NCBI GenBank assembly: GCA_022113835.1
Contig: JAILWY010000023.1
Location: forward strand, 2,046,001-2,110,000
Length of the DNA: 64,000 nt
From: Atopsyche davidsoni
Lineage: Eukaryota > Arthropoda > Insecta > Trichoptera > Hydrobiosidae
Reading direction: 5' to 3'
The position numbers were made by a program, and so were the translations under genes. Positions 12,961 through 54,500 of this stretch are shown here, piece by piece. Every line of letters begins with the position of its first letter. The stretch's first letter is position 1. The notes beneath the pieces are model-generated. The model worked only from the letters and a program-made list of their open reading frames with translations. It had not been told where the DNA came from and made no database searches.

Positions 12961-15199
12961 GAGGTGTCGTGTGTTGTTAAATATTTGGATATCCTGTGTA
13001 TATTTTAATTACATAAAATCTAGTCGGCAAATTTTAGATTTTGCGTAATATGTATCAATTAGTTTACAGCAACCAATCCCTCCAACATTTTTGGTGTAAA
13101 TATTTAATTGTAGAAATTAGGTTAGGTTTTGAAATATTTATATGAATTTGTTTTTGCTTCTCGTGATTTATCGTATGAGATTCAATATTTAATCATCGGT
13201 ATGTTGTTGAGTTTCTTCAAGGAATTATCATGAAGTGCTAACTGATGTTGAAATTAACTAAATCAAAAAATAGAAGCGTTGCTTAATTATGTAAATTGTA
13301 GTAATATGATGAAGAGATGTGTGTGTGCAGATGAACCGTCATGTCGCTGAGCCGAGCACAAACACCACTCACTCTTGTAGGAATTCCAAGTTTAATATCC
13401 AGTATATATAATTATGCATTAGCGAAGATCAACCTACCTATTTAACAATCCATGCATTGTTTATTTTCTTAAATACTTGCATAACATAAAAAGAATTTAG
13501 AAAAAAATATTTTCTAGCAACCCTTTTTATACATTATATTATTATCATAGTTATTAATTATCAAACTGATATTCTTCCATATATTTTATATTGAAATTTT
13601 AATAAGTAATGAGTAAAAATATTTACAATTGTTGTCTTATGAAGACAATAATATAAATCCTATTTTTATCACCATTTCACAGAGAACTACTTGTAATTAT
13701 ATAAAATCCACCTCTGTTGGATTGATGTATCAAAACATGAGACTTTAATCAGCTCAAATAATTGTAAGCACTTTGAATGTTTTCTTCTGAATTCATTAAC
13801 ATAATTTTTCAATGTTTGCGAGAACATCTCATTAATGATTGAAAACAGTTATTTTTGATGCGTTTTTTTGGTTGTCTGTAGAAATTATTAAGAAGTTATC
13901 GGCAGATGTGTTACGCACTTAATTGATCTAAGTTTTTTTTGTATAAACAGCTCTACGCTTGTGTGCTGAAAACTCCAAGCATTTGCAGGATTGTAAAACA
14001 CAACACATTATTGAGTCAGACGATATAATCTATTATATGATGTGATATTGAAGTAAATGCAATAGCATTCCAGGAGAATACTTCTGAGAAACAATTAGCA
14101 AGACATTGTCATGTTTAGTAAGTTACATTACAAATATAAATTGTATTTTATATCTTTTTAGTAATTTTTAAATTTATTACTGCCAAGTAAAACGTATCAG
14201 AGTATTTTTCTTTGCTATGAGGGACATTATACATCAATCTATACACCTAGCTACCAGTTGATAGGGTGGAATTCAGATTTCTTTATGGTGATCTGTGTCA
14301 TGAGGATATTTGAGAAATTATCGGATGATTGCTTTTATTTTAAATGATTATCGTTTGTAAAAATATGTTATAAATCTTATGTAAGTAATCTATATCTCTA
14401 CTAAAATATCTCTTACAACAGGGACCAAAACTATATACATAATAATACTATATAATATAATGTAAGACTACTGTTATGTATATTTCCCATATCCATGTAT
14501 TTTGATAGAAATATTTTAAACATTTATTTTCATTTTAATTAAAATAGTTTAAGCATAATATCCATATCTACTCAGCAGGGAAACTTATATACATATTTGT
14601 CACGTCGAATCCTTTTTTTTATTGCATATCTGAAATATGTACATTCAAAAGATCTTTAAAAATATTAATCAATTTATAATATTGTTGTTTCTTTGTAAAT
14701 AATTTACTCAGTTTTTATCAGTTCTTTTTCTTAAACTTCCCTATTCAACCTAAATGGCAAGCCGTACTCTGGATTGTTCTTTAAATAATTGAATCTCTGC
14801 TGTGTCGTGTTAAAAGCCTGACAATTTAAAATAATATTTTTGATATTTAATAAAAAAAAATGTCACTGCGACACTAAAAGATGGCTAATCAGCGTATTTA
14901 GCTCGTTATGCCTTTTCTTTGAATCAAGTAGCTAATCACCCAGCCTGCCCAATAAGTAAAACGCATTGAGAATCTAATCTACACAAGATAATAAAGGTGT
15001 GAAGGGTAGACTTCCTAAGATTCAAAATAAAAGTATTTGGAAAAGAAAATGAATTAGATGCTATTGTATGTAGAATATAAGAAATAGCCAAATGTTGATG
15101 TATTATGTAAAGAATATGGGAATGTAACATTTTACTATGAAATATGAAGATGTTTGTTATTTCTTCTATAAATAAAAATATATGTTTATGTAAACAAGT

Positions 15200-15360
15200 T
15201 TTCTTTTCTTATAAGTTTGAATTGGAGTGGCCACGTCTATGCACGTAAAGGCAGACTAGCAGTATCCACGAGTGAAGAAAAAGTTAATATGGCACCCTGA
15301 GGGTTATTGAATTGACAAGGATTTGTACCAGAAGAGCAATATGACAAAATACGAGAGGAC
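15200..15360 (+). mobile_element. Possible degenerate non-LTR retrotransposon relic
   Basis: A short frame reads SLNWSGHVYARKGRL and, after a shift, EWTRICTRR-like residues. This recalls the C-terminal part of reverse-transcriptase-encoding LINEs (the L.W.GHV.R motif after the RT domain). It is broken by stops and frameshifts and is far too short to be active. The resemblance is weak and may be chance. Confidence 0.3.
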
Positions 15361-16915
15361 CATTCATAGACATAAAATATTATGTAAGACATCTAGCTTC
15401 CTCGATTAACCCGAGTCTTCAGGGAAGTGCCACTTAGACTTCTGCAAGCTAGTAGGACCATAAACACAATAAATGGACAAGATGTTTTGATTATTTTTTA
15501 TTTACAACAATAACTTTACAATATTATTTATTGAACAACACGATTCGAATATATATTTTTTTAATATTACAAGTATGCGCCAATTAATAAGTAGTAAAAG
15601 ACGAGTAGAAGAACTTTTGTATGAATACTATTGTAAACTCATTATAGTTTTAATATCTAGCTGCCATCGCTCAGAACGATACTTAAAATTTGGATAATAT
15701 ATAAATCTAAGTAATATGTGCACTAATCCAGTAGTAGAAACCGGACGGGTTAACTTTATTACTATTGTGTATATATTATACTTTAGTTATTATATAACTG
15801 CGCCTTGGCAACCGACAATTCCAGATGCTCAATCATTTGCACTCTGTCAAATTGAATTTGTATATTATAATTTAAATGCGAATTAACACATGATACTTAT
15901 TCTTCAACTAATCTGTGCGGTATAAGTAAATATTTTACAGAATAATTTTGGATAAATACATTGCATTGCATCTTATAGCTATTTACATTCGTAAAATATA
16001 TTTGATATTTAAAAAATATAGGAATAAAATGGTCACCCAGAAACCAAAATAACCGATTTTAATAAATTTAGAAAGACAGTATTTTAGTTCAAGATGGAAA
16101 TTTCTCAAAATATGCGGGTCCAATGTAATCAGGCTCTGGCTCTAGTTGTGTGATAAAATCATAGTTAGCGTGTTCTTGCCTCAGTCTTCTTCACGTGTAC
16201 AGCAGAAAGATACAGCGACAAGTCTTAATAGATAAAACACGCAATCATAATAATATTTACTAAATAAAGATTAGAGCACAAATTAAAATTTCATCGCATT
16301 GACCTAATTGACTGCCTTTCTAATACAAAAATAGAAATAATAATTTCTTTTTTTCAATCATATTAATGAAATTCTCCAGCTAAAATTTAACTACCATATA
16401 ATTAAAATTGTTTAAAATAATTATTATCCAAATTCTACGGAGGAATGGCAATATATTTTTAAATAATCTTATGACTATGTACAATGGAATCATAAAATCC
16501 TGTGTAATGAAACTTGTGTGCGGGCATTTTGGAAACCAAAATGCGGAAGAGGATAAATATCACTTCGTTCACAGCTTACCAACTGGCCGAAGCAGAGTAT
16601 GAAGATTTACAAGAGACAATCTGTTTAGTGTCCTCAGTGAACAGTTTATACATTTCACAATCCATCCACGACCTTGCTGAATTTACGAGACTGCCTGAGC
16701 ATGCAAGCATAATAAGTCATGTCTGGAGCAGAGGAACTGACTTGAGCGTCTCACGGATTTTGGCAGAGTGGGAAAGCCAATATTCTTACGCTAGTATGAA
16801 TTTTTAATCGCGGGAGAATGTGGATGAGTTTGTGTTCAACATGGCACCAGTAAAAAGAAAAGCCTTCATATAACATCAACTCTGGTCCGAGTAAAAGTAT
16901 AAATAAATATTATTA

Positions 16916-16932
16916 TATCTATCTATCTATCT
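16916..16932. repeat. ATCT microsatellite
   Basis: About four tandem copies of ATCT in AT-rich intergenic DNA. Confidence 0.7.
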
Positions 16933-17191
16933 ACTTACAGTTACCTTTATTATATTATGGGATGAGAACAGGATTTTATAGATCAAGTGTTTTTTTTTTT
17001 TTACCATACTTTGGTTTTAAATTATCATTTGACTAAGATTACTAACATAATAACTTTATCACTATTTTTTTTAATAACATAACAACGTGACTATCATTTG
17101 ATCTTTCGACTAATGCAAGATTGATTCATGCCTGAAAAGGTTGCAACTCAGGAGTACTTTTTAGCGTACACAATAGTCCTAAAAAATCTAC

Positions 17192-17197
17192 TTTATT
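17192..17197 (-). terminator. Rbcn-3B: Candidate poly(A) signal for Rbcn-3B
   Basis: Read on the minus strand this is AATAAA, about 430 bases beyond the Rbcn-3B stop codon, with a T-rich stretch then GT-containing sequence further on. Another minus-strand AATAAA lies near 17450, so the choice is uncertain. Confidence 0.35.
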
Positions 17198-17626
17198 GCC
17201 TGTCACTGAATGAAATATACCGAGTTGATCTTAATTTAGGGGATGAGTCGATCGACCTCACAATCGGCATCGCGGAGACCAGCTTCCGCTACAAATGATC
17301 AAAAACATATTTTAAATCTCCCTGACAATATTTTTTTACTGCTGTATTCAAAACTCGTGAAGAAAAGGAAAGACAGGGCATCACTTCGGGATCAAGCTTG
17401 ATAATTATGGAAGATATTTTTTCTTTTCATCTTCATTTGTGGAGTTTTTTTTTATTACAAGATATTTCTGTCGCATTTAATTATTATAAACTAGTCTAAA
17501 ACAAGCGGTTCTAAAGTGATACCTAGCTCTATCCTTTTTGGGTGTTTCCAAGAGTTTTGAGATTCAATGGCACCGTATTGGCTGTAGATGGATGCAGCGC
17601 GCACGGATGGGGGTCAGCAGGTGTGC

Positions 17627-44966
<27,340 letters not shown>

Positions 44967-45090
44967 CTTAAAATGGACGAAAGATCAACAATTAATAAGT
45001 TATCTACGATTACAACATATTTTTGGATATCACAGAACGTCAAATGGTCTGTCACTTGACAGTTCGGCCATATTATATTATTTTCTCTTG
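44967..45090 (-). other. Rbcn-3B: Rbcn-3B non-coding first exon (candidate)
   Basis: The stretch ending in TTTTAAG|GTGAGT is the best first exon. If transcription starts upstream of 45071 it would carry a 13-codon upstream frame (ATG at 45071, stop at 45030) that could dampen translation. The 5' limit is not visible. Confidence 0.45.
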
Positions 45091-45541
45091 CTGCTATACT
45101 CTGCTAAGTTCCAAACCTTCTTTTAAGTTAAAATTTATTAAAAATTATTAATTTTATTTTAACATCACATTTACGCCACAATATAATCTTATTATTTTTT
45201 AAAAAAATTATTTAAAAAAACATATTTTATTTTAAATACAGTTGGGGAACTATTTTTGAATATTAATGTTATTTTTGAGTTTTGCATCGAAATGCTAAAC
45301 ATTTGTTTAAATATATGAGCGTTGGAGCTGTACGCCCATCCGCCATTTGTCATTTTTTGTCATGCGCGATGTGCGTATGGTCTTACGGTCTTCAGTCTTT
45401 CTTTACTGTTGCAGTTGCGATCTTTCCGAAGTGTGGGGATGTGTTTTGTGTGAGTGTTACAGATTCTGACTATCTCACTAAATGCGTTTAATGTTTTGCA
45501 CATAATACAACTCATTTTGTGGAAGACTGTGTAACGTGAAA
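45070..45541. promoter_or_regulatory. Divergent Rbcn-3B / Lasp promoter region
   Basis: The two genes diverge: the Rbcn-3B first exon ends near 45.0 kb on minus and the Lasp ATG is at 45542 on plus. Two GCCAT-type motifs (CGGCCAT at 45065-45071 and CCGCCAT at 45340-45346) resemble YY1/Pleiohomeotic sites common near housekeeping start sites. No TATA box is evident. Part of this interval is the Lasp 5' UTR. Confidence 0.5.
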
Positions 45542-48500
45542 ATGAATAAAACATGCGCCAGGTGTGAAAAAACCGTGTACCCGATCGAGGAGTTAAAATG
45601 TTTGGACAAGGTAAGTTGACAATCGTCGTTCGAGAGTATTTTCTGTCAATTTTCCGTGTTTTTTATTAAAACCAATCATTGCATTGCTTAAAATACAAAA
45701 TGGTACATCACAATTTACGGATTTCACCCGCATTGTAAAAGATATACTCTTTTAAATCTGAAAAATGCATCTCGCATAAGTTTGTTTGTAAAAGTTTTTG
45801 AGTATGCCCATCCCTTCTAAAACTTCCAGTACTTAAGGGGTTCTCACTTCCAGTAGGTCCTAAAACAAATTAGTTGACTTCACTTAATGCTCCAATTCAC
45901 GGAGACATGACGAATTTCGTATTCTCAATTGCATTTGTGTCAATTTTCCTTAGCATCTGCGGCCAATTTAACTGAAATTCTACTGTGTCATATTATTGTA
46001 AGTGATGTCATTGTATTGTCATTACATGGGGCAGTATTAATTTTGCCGAAATGTTTGTAGTGTGTATTCTCGACATGTCTCAATGAAAATATTGTTCAAT
46101 TAATTAATTCACGTCTTGACTAATTTACAAGCTTCTTGAATAAATTAGAGGTCCTTAGAGGATGCCCGTGCAATATGTACCTACCGCTAGTCGTATAACT
46201 TTCAACAATTTAACAAATCGTTCGCCTTGAAGTTTCTACTGATCGCTTTTTTATATTATGCAAAATAGTTTTCAATATTTATTTTCTGTTAGGGTTTTTA
46301 ACAATTTATTAATTAATTCTTTTTAATTTGGAAGTCATACTTTTTATTCAAACTGAATATAATAAAAACGGTTTTGTGTTTATACAACAACTTATCATTT
46401 TTAACTTGCGGTGAATAAATATTATTATCGAATTGCGCTATATAATTGCCTTATATTGTCTTACAAATATAACACTTGACTCTCTAGCAGATTAACGAAG
46501 AATACAGCCCAACATCGATCCTTAAAGCAATGTACGTTTGACAGGTATTTTATTCACTACTCACTGGAAAATAAAAAAATATAAAAGTCTGTTTTGATTC
46601 TTAACCTATGTTAATCAATTAAAACGTAACTACTGAACATTGTATCAGTCCATATTCTGTTTAAATATCTACCTGTTGGATTGATGTACACATGTCATTT
46701 TATGTACGCCTGTCATTCTTATGGTAGAAATGCGCTTGGTAATTTTACATTTATAGTATCTAGTAAGCTATTGACTGGTAAACTCATTAAAATCAACATA
46801 AAATAAAAATTAAATCTATTTATACTGTTGAAGGGCCCGGGGACCCACTACACTATTTTTCTCTTGGCAAACCATGAACACTGGCACAACATGAGTATCT
46901 GCTCAGTGAAATGGTCGCCAACCTCCTCTGAGGAGAGGCACTTGAAGAAGAAAATCTACATCGTTTTTGGCATTTTTCGTCTCATTTAGCCAAAAAAGCT
47001 ATGTAGCGTCTGTTTTCGTAAGCACGCGTCATTCATCAGTAGAAATACGGGTTCAATTGGTTCATATTTTGTCACCATCTCAATTGCAAATCCTACAACT
47101 ACTCAGCCGTTAAAAACAAATTTATTTATTACTCCCAAGAAGTAACTTAAAATGATTAAATAACATATTATTATACCAACATACATACCGAATTTATTAC
47201 CGCTGACTCTCGACTCTCGTTGACGTATATAATTATTTATTACGGTAATTGGGATCGTGGCGGTGAATGTGCATCCGAGGTATATTTTTATGGCTTTCGG
47301 GATTAGGATAGCCTTTTTAGAGATAGCTGCATCGCGGTGGAAGATACCACCGACTCCCAGGGCAATTTGAGATTGAAACCGACCGTGAATTTTGATTAAC
47401 CGAATTATATCCACGTTTGGCTGGTCCAATTTGCAATTAGAAGATGCCAGGAGATTATGAAAATAATTTTGCAGCGAGCGCTTCTGAGACCCATCGACCG
47501 CTCTGATGAAGCCCTCGAAAAGCAAATGCGCTCCCTAACAAGTTATTTTTGTAATTTTAATCCTTTGGCTTATTTTATTAATTATTTCTACTATTTAAAT
47601 GATACAAGTAATTTGGAAGAAATACTGACTGTTAATCGAAATGTATTTGTTTTGTACTACTCCATTATATAAATAAAACCCAGACCACTTATATACACCC
47701 CGCCCCTGGTCCTCGCCTCGGGGCCCCCCTCGTTACTCGTCCTGATTTAATTTCCACCTAAAATTAATACTCGCTTAACTTTCCATGGTAAAAAATGAGA
47801 TGACTTATGATTCGTGTTTTTTTTTTCTGTGTCAAGATTGCTCAAAATTTTATTTTATGATCTTTTGGCAAGTTTGTACGTGCGAAATTTTAATATTCCA
47901 TTGCAGGCATATCAGTCAAACGGTCACGGAGGTGTGATGTAATGGCGATGACTGTAATATTTATTTTCGTAAATTTATGTTGGAAATGAGCTTAATTTTA
48001 AAGTCTTAAGTAAACGAGATTTCTTTACTACCGCTACGTGCTCGATGGCTCTGAGGTTGCACCATCGTATTAAAATAAATAATTGTGAAAAAACATACTT
48101 TATTAAAAATTTCCATATTAAAACATTGCTAACACGTCGAGGCTATTGTTGATGAAGTATGCACGACACCCGCAACGTATCTGACAAATTTTAATCGATA
48201 TTTCAACATTAATATTTCAGTAGTGACTCCTTCACGGCATACAAAGAGGTGATGATTTAGTCGATGCTTTGGGATTTTATCCGACATGACAGGCTTGAAT
48301 GTCATTATTTATACACATATTTTGATTATTGTTGTCATATATTTATTTTTGGAAAACGTGCACTTTTGGCTCTTCGTGATGTTTTTGGAAAGATTCACCG
48401 TGATAGTTAAAATATACGTGTGCGCACAATCTAACGCATGTTATATTGTTTCGTCAACGTTAAAATATAACATTAGTTTATTATTGATATTAAAAGCTCG

Positions 48501-51500
48501 TCGCTTTTTATAGAAATATGGTCTCTCTTAAATTCGGAACGCCATGCAATGAGTAAAGTTAAACTGTTAATTACTAATGAATAAATTTTTCAACCTTAAA
48601 TCGGAACCGATGTTTTGGTTTGTCTATTCTTTCTTATATTACAGCGGTCGTGAGTGTTTTAAATTTATATTATCTGATATTTTTTGTTAAGTTCACACGT
48701 GTCGATGTTGGACTCCTCCTACCGCAGTTAAAGTTAATAACACATACTTTATATTAAAATGCAACGCTTCATTACCGCGGCACGCGCTGCGCCGGGCTTT
48801 AGTTCCCACTGCAATAATTACTTATTTTAATTGATATGAAGTATATATGTAATACAAGTGCGACTGGGTCGTCTTGAAGTTTCTCAACACCATCTTCCAG
48901 TTTCAATTTCTTTGCCTGCACGCCGCAGACTCCACCAGCAGGTGGATTCGTAAAGCGTAAACATTCGTTGGGTGTGTGAACACTTATAGGATTTTATTTC
49001 ATCTCTAGTCTGCTCCATGTATGGTCGCGCGCGATTTGCTCGGTTTCACGAGCACGGCCGAATCGAAATCCGAGTGAATCTGCGGCAGAGGAATGCCGAG
49101 GGGCCGCTGTCGCCGCTACTCTCCAGAGGAAGTTGTCGTTTTACCCAATTTAACCAATAAATTTCGAATTATGCAACTGGCGACCCGCACGGGCTGCACC
49201 ACCCCTGGGGACTTCATGCCGGGGTGTGCTCTCCACAGTGTCTTATCAATTCAACTAAACACAGTAACTGTTGCAAATCGATGCCTCAATGTTATTATTT
49301 CTAAGAATTACAAAAGTATTTTTTTTAATAATTTAATTTGATACTAATGATTTTGGGTGCAAATGAGGTCGCGGCCCTCCGACTCCAGAAGTGCGACGAA
49401 ACCCCCTGTACGCATTGTATTAATTCATTCAAAAATTATATATTGCTCACATATTTTGTTTCGTTTATTCAAAACAAAAAGCAACATTACCGGTAAGTGA
49501 TCACAACTGCCGGATCGTAGTCACCTTGGGCGAAATAATGGACAACGTTAATAGACACAAATGTTTAAAAATAAATAACCCAACTCGGTCCAGTGGTTTT
49601 ATTAATCTTGCTGCGAAATTATTGAATAATCTACCGCCTCAAAAACTCGGCTGCCATAAATTAACCCGGCGTAAAATCGGAATGAGGCATACTTTTCGCA
49701 TTAGGCCGTTTACGCCAGTTGTGAAATTTATAATCACTACGGTCGGATTCCATCTCCGCGGGCCGAGAGGGCCGGCGGGGCTGCGTCTCTCGCGGCGGCC
49801 TTGGCTCCGATTTTAATTCAATTGTTACTTTGGAAACGGCTTCTGATTCATTAAAGACAATTAAAATGGCGAGGCGGCCGGGGAGAGAGGTCCCCGGGAG
49901 GAGAGGAGCTGAGGAGGGGCCGCGCTTCCGCCCGAGGCCGGAGTCATCCTCCAGCCTGCCGGCGCCGCAGGACTATGAATATGACTCCGAAATAACTATG
50001 AATATTCGTTCATCGGGATACCCCATTGGAAAATAACGAGGAAAGACTGGATTATTAGTAACAAGTAAAACATAAATGCTAGGTACGTTTTTAAAACAAT
50101 TTTTGTTCACCCATGCAATGTCAATACAAATCGTATTTAATCAAATTGAAACGGGCGTTGGTCTGATTACTATAATTTTAGATTTACCGGAGACCTCTCG
50201 GATCAAGATTCAACAGTCCAACTACCGAGCCAGCAACCTTGCCAACTCACTTTATAAATATATTTATTATTTAAAAAGTTAATATAGCAATTTTTATTAG
50301 TTACAGTATCTCTCTTCCTTGCGTAACAAGCATCTCAACAGTAATTAAGTTATTGCGTGTATTTGAGACAGGTCATGTACCTATCCGGGGAGGTGCACTC
50401 GACCAGCCGCTGCTGCTGCGAATGAGTCACTATTGGTATACTAAATAGTGTGCTTCCGTCAATTCAGTTTTTAATTTGTCGCCCAACAACCGAAGCTGTC
50501 AACTGGCTTTTTTTTTAAATTAATGTTAAAATAACTAAGCAAGCCTCGCTAATAATTTCAATATATATTGTAGTGCTTTATTACTTATAATGACGTATTA
50601 AAGGAATAGTATATTTGGTTGTATAGACGCGCAGTCCAGAGGATACTCGTGGGAAGTCGTTGTTATTCATCCCACGGCCTGCGGGAGACGAGCGTCCTCT
50701 CCGAGAATTGCCGGCTCCATTGGCCTATCCGATAATCGGGACGGTGCTCTGTCGCTTTGGCGAACTGTCCAAAACCGTTGACCTTTCCGAACAGCTGTTC
50801 GGGCGGCCTCCCGCGGGGGCCGCGACGACGCCTCGGTGGGAAGCTTTCATTTCGGAGCCGCTCATACGTACCCCTCAATGTTACACTGCACACGATTCTC
50901 TCGGTGCGGCACGTATACAGGATGGTATCACAAATATTTTGTAGCAGTTATATTTCGTAAAAATAATTGAGTAATAGTAATAAGCGTTTCTTGTTTAGAA
51001 GTGACCTCTTTCTTATCGTATCGGTTTTCTTTATCTCGGATATTAACTGAAAGTGTTTGCATAAAAAGGCACCACCGCTCCCGAGTAGGCACACGAGCGC
51101 GTGCCCGCCTCGTAGATAAACTCCGGTGCGAAAACGAAAGTGCGCAGCCCGATAAGGCATTCGAGGCACGTCCATAAGTTTAGCAGCGCATTTCGCTGTA
51201 TTTTTGTCCAGGAAGCGTTCGAAGGACGCGCTCGAGGCGCCGTTTTGATACTTTTTTTTTTTTCAGGATATAAACGAAACCGAAATTTCTAGACGTCAAT
51301 CGTTTGTATTGTTAATTTTTACAATAATATAAAATATCGTCACTGCGTCATGTGATTGAGCAGGGTGGCAAGATTCTATTACAGCAAGTATGGTGTATTT
51401 CAATTTATCAGTACTTTGATTATCAATGCAACCAAAGCGGTAAATAAGTAGACCAGATGCCTTTGAAATACATTTTGTGTCTGTTTGAACCTTTACCGTT

Positions 51501-54500
51501 CCCTGGCAGTACAAAAATTAGTCTTTAGATGAATAAATCTTTTAGTTGGTCTGAGATTTAATCTAACGCACAGTGCACAGGGCAGCTCGGAGACGCTGCA
51601 GGCCGGGACGGGCCTGAGTCGGATAACAATTCTCAGAATCGAGTGCAATTGTACAATTCTACACAAAATATTAGGTTATTCCGTTTCCCAAAGTCGTCTT
51701 ACTTACTTATTTTTGTTTGAGAATCAGCTGTGTTGTAGATTATTAGGATTCGTGGAATAAGCAGAGGAAAATATGATTGTTAAAATCTTGGAATTGGCCC
51801 ATTCAATTTTGCCTTGATCTATTACGACTTGACTTTACAATCGATGGGGCAAAATGTGATGTCACTCCTTATATAAAAAAAAACATTTAGGTATTGTATT
51901 TGATATAAATATAATAATTTAACATAACGGGGGTTCAAATTGAAGAAACTAATAGATGAACGCGCGTTCCCAATATAATGTAGATTGTAATTTATTATCG
52001 AATTGAAAGTTTGTCGAAAATGTAATTGTGATATCGACGAGACTCGAAGTGACATCCTTAACGATCGTGACCTAGTGATGAACTATTTATCGAATAATAC
52101 TTCATAGCCTAAGTACTCCAATTGCATTCTGCAGTTGTATGAGTTGAATTAGAGTTCAAACGACCGACTAGATGCAGCGCGCGCGGGTCACCGGGCCGCG
52201 ATAGCCGTAGTGTGTGATGTGATGTGTTCACGGTTTTATAAGGGGAAAATAATCTGTAATTGATGTGGTCGATATTATGAAGTATGCAGTTTGCTTCCGT
52301 GGAATTTTTGGCAGTCAGGTCCAACATGTGAACCGGAGATGAATGCAGTGAAGCCCTTGGGTATACACAGGTATAGTGACGCTAGCACTTTTCCATTTGT
52401 CCTCCTTTGGTTATGTCATTAATGAAACACAATGTCGTTGCGTAGAGATTTTAAGGTTCTGTAAGAATCTTTGAATGTCGTTTATATAAAATGAACCCAA
52501 TTTGTAACTACTTGGGGAGGTCCGCGCGTTGTGCCAGTAAATACCAAATTTTCGATTAGTTATGACCGCAAAGTACTACGCGGCCACGACACGGTCGGCT
52601 AAGGCTATTTTGGTTCGGAATTCTGAGATTAAGCGACAAGGCGCACATATTGAGTTCCGCATTACCTTATCGGGCGAAAAGCGACTTTCCATACATTGTG
52701 CGTTTCTTGAAGAGGTGCGCGCCTGCCCGCCCGCCCAACCTCGTCAACTCTATGCCGATCGAGCGTGTGACGCAATCGTTCAATCATTATGCAGACACTC
52801 TGCTGATCTAACTTTTCTTCCACCTGAAGAATCTCGGGAACTCGCCGAAGTCGCGAACGACTGTGATTACTATGAACAGCAACCATTCTCGAGATCGGAT
52901 AGGCGCGTTTCATTTCATTTGTACTTATATTAAAATATAACGATTTTTAAATATTTTACAATGAGAACTCTTTGCGTGCACCCTGTCGTAAATTCTTTTA
53001 ATCATTATTATATATTGATGATGCAATCGTTAATTGATTATGTAGGTACGGTGATCTAACGTTTCTTCTTTATCTGAACACCGAGCGTCTCATCATCACG
53101 ATAGTGTTATTTATCAGCTGGAAATGTCATTCGCTATTATGCCGGACCTTACACTTCCAATAATTTTTATCGCTAAATACAAATATATTTGTGATTGACG
53201 TGCGTGACGAGTGTGTGCAGAATTGTGACGAACGCGTTGCCGAGTAACATTTTTCACCAGGATGTAACGAATTTAGTCATTTGCGCACCGTAAAAAAAAA
53301 AAAAATACACACGGTGAATCAAGCGGTCGTGATATCACCCGAAAGGAGGAATTGGTCTTATCACTTCTGGTTAGCGGAAAAATATGTTTTTGGTTGACTA
53401 AGTAAATGCCTTCCACGGAGGCGCTTATTCCAGGGGCGGTGTATCCTCCCTCCACTCAAATATCCCACACAAAATATAAAAAAAGTGTACCCAGTATTTT
53501 GGCGTTTCTTTCACGTCACGTGTTCTATGTGGTTATGAAGTATTCAACGGTGTTTTTTTTTGTGTCTCGAGTACATCGGGTGATTTAGTAGGCTGCAAAA
53601 GCTGCGTGCGTGGATTTACAATCAACCGCACGCCACTGGGTGGTGGTCGCGTCCACTGTCGCGGTGCTTGCCAAATGTATGCAACAATTAGAGAGCGGAA
53701 ATCAGCGTCGTCCGTCGCGGGGAATTTAAATAGCTACATTACGCGCCGGGACGCCGCCATTGAACGTGCAATCAATTCGCGTTTTATTTTAACGCCATGG
53801 TCATAATCACACCGATTATTGCCTCGTAAGAATTTCACGCTTTAGGATATAAACATGTTAGCAGTACAGTTATTTGGTGATTCCAACTTAATACTAAAAA
53901 AATAACACCCGTTAGCACTACCGATATATACTACTGCTTATACGTATTATGCCTAAAAAAATATATGATAAATGAACGTAAAAAATATAGCCTAAAATAC
54001 ACGCCTGCGACATTACAACAGCACATTTGTTATATTGTGCGAAAAATAATTTTATTTTAAATATTTTTAGTCTCCGACCAACCAATAGCGTCCTTTTATT
54101 TTGAGTGTTTTTTTTTTTTAAATGGTTTTACCTACGTAAACAACGGAAAAGAGGACGCTATTGGATAATTGCAAGTTGTGTCGCGACAATTGAAGAGGGT
54201 ATTGGCATTAAAAATGTGTTTATTTTGTAGAATATGGGTTAATCTGTCATATATATTAAATTGAATGTCGCTTCTTATCACTATTGACTTAACGGCACTG
54301 AATACGCTCGTCGATGTTGGCATTCATATGAAATTGAAAACAGTGCAATTATAAAAGGGATAATAATTAAGCCTGAAGGTTCTATATATATTGCCTATCG
54401 CCTGAATTAAAAGATATAATGCAGTTTTGTAAGCAGCGATGTCTGCCTGCGTGTCTTCATGCGTGTCTTCAGTTGAATTTCGTTCATGACGAGTTTGTTT

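Larger units (their letters stand above)
12961..17190. other. Intergenic DNA between convergent ced-6 and Rbcn-3B
   Basis: About 4.2 kb of AT-rich DNA between the 3' ends of two genes that face each other. It may include longer alternative 3' UTRs from either side. I found no supportable gene, only short frames, a possible retroelement relic near 15.2 kb and a small ATCT microsatellite near 16.92 kb. Confidence 0.55.

Noticed and set aside
49866..50036. ATG-led 57-codon frame in a GC island of Lasp intron 1, possible alternative Lasp first exon
   Set aside because: It ends in a stop without an evident donor, and the product is Arg/Pro/Gly-rich as expected from composition.
52562..52933. 123-codon open frame in Lasp intron 1
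   Set aside because: Opposing frames are also open and no domain, promoter or poly(A) context was found.
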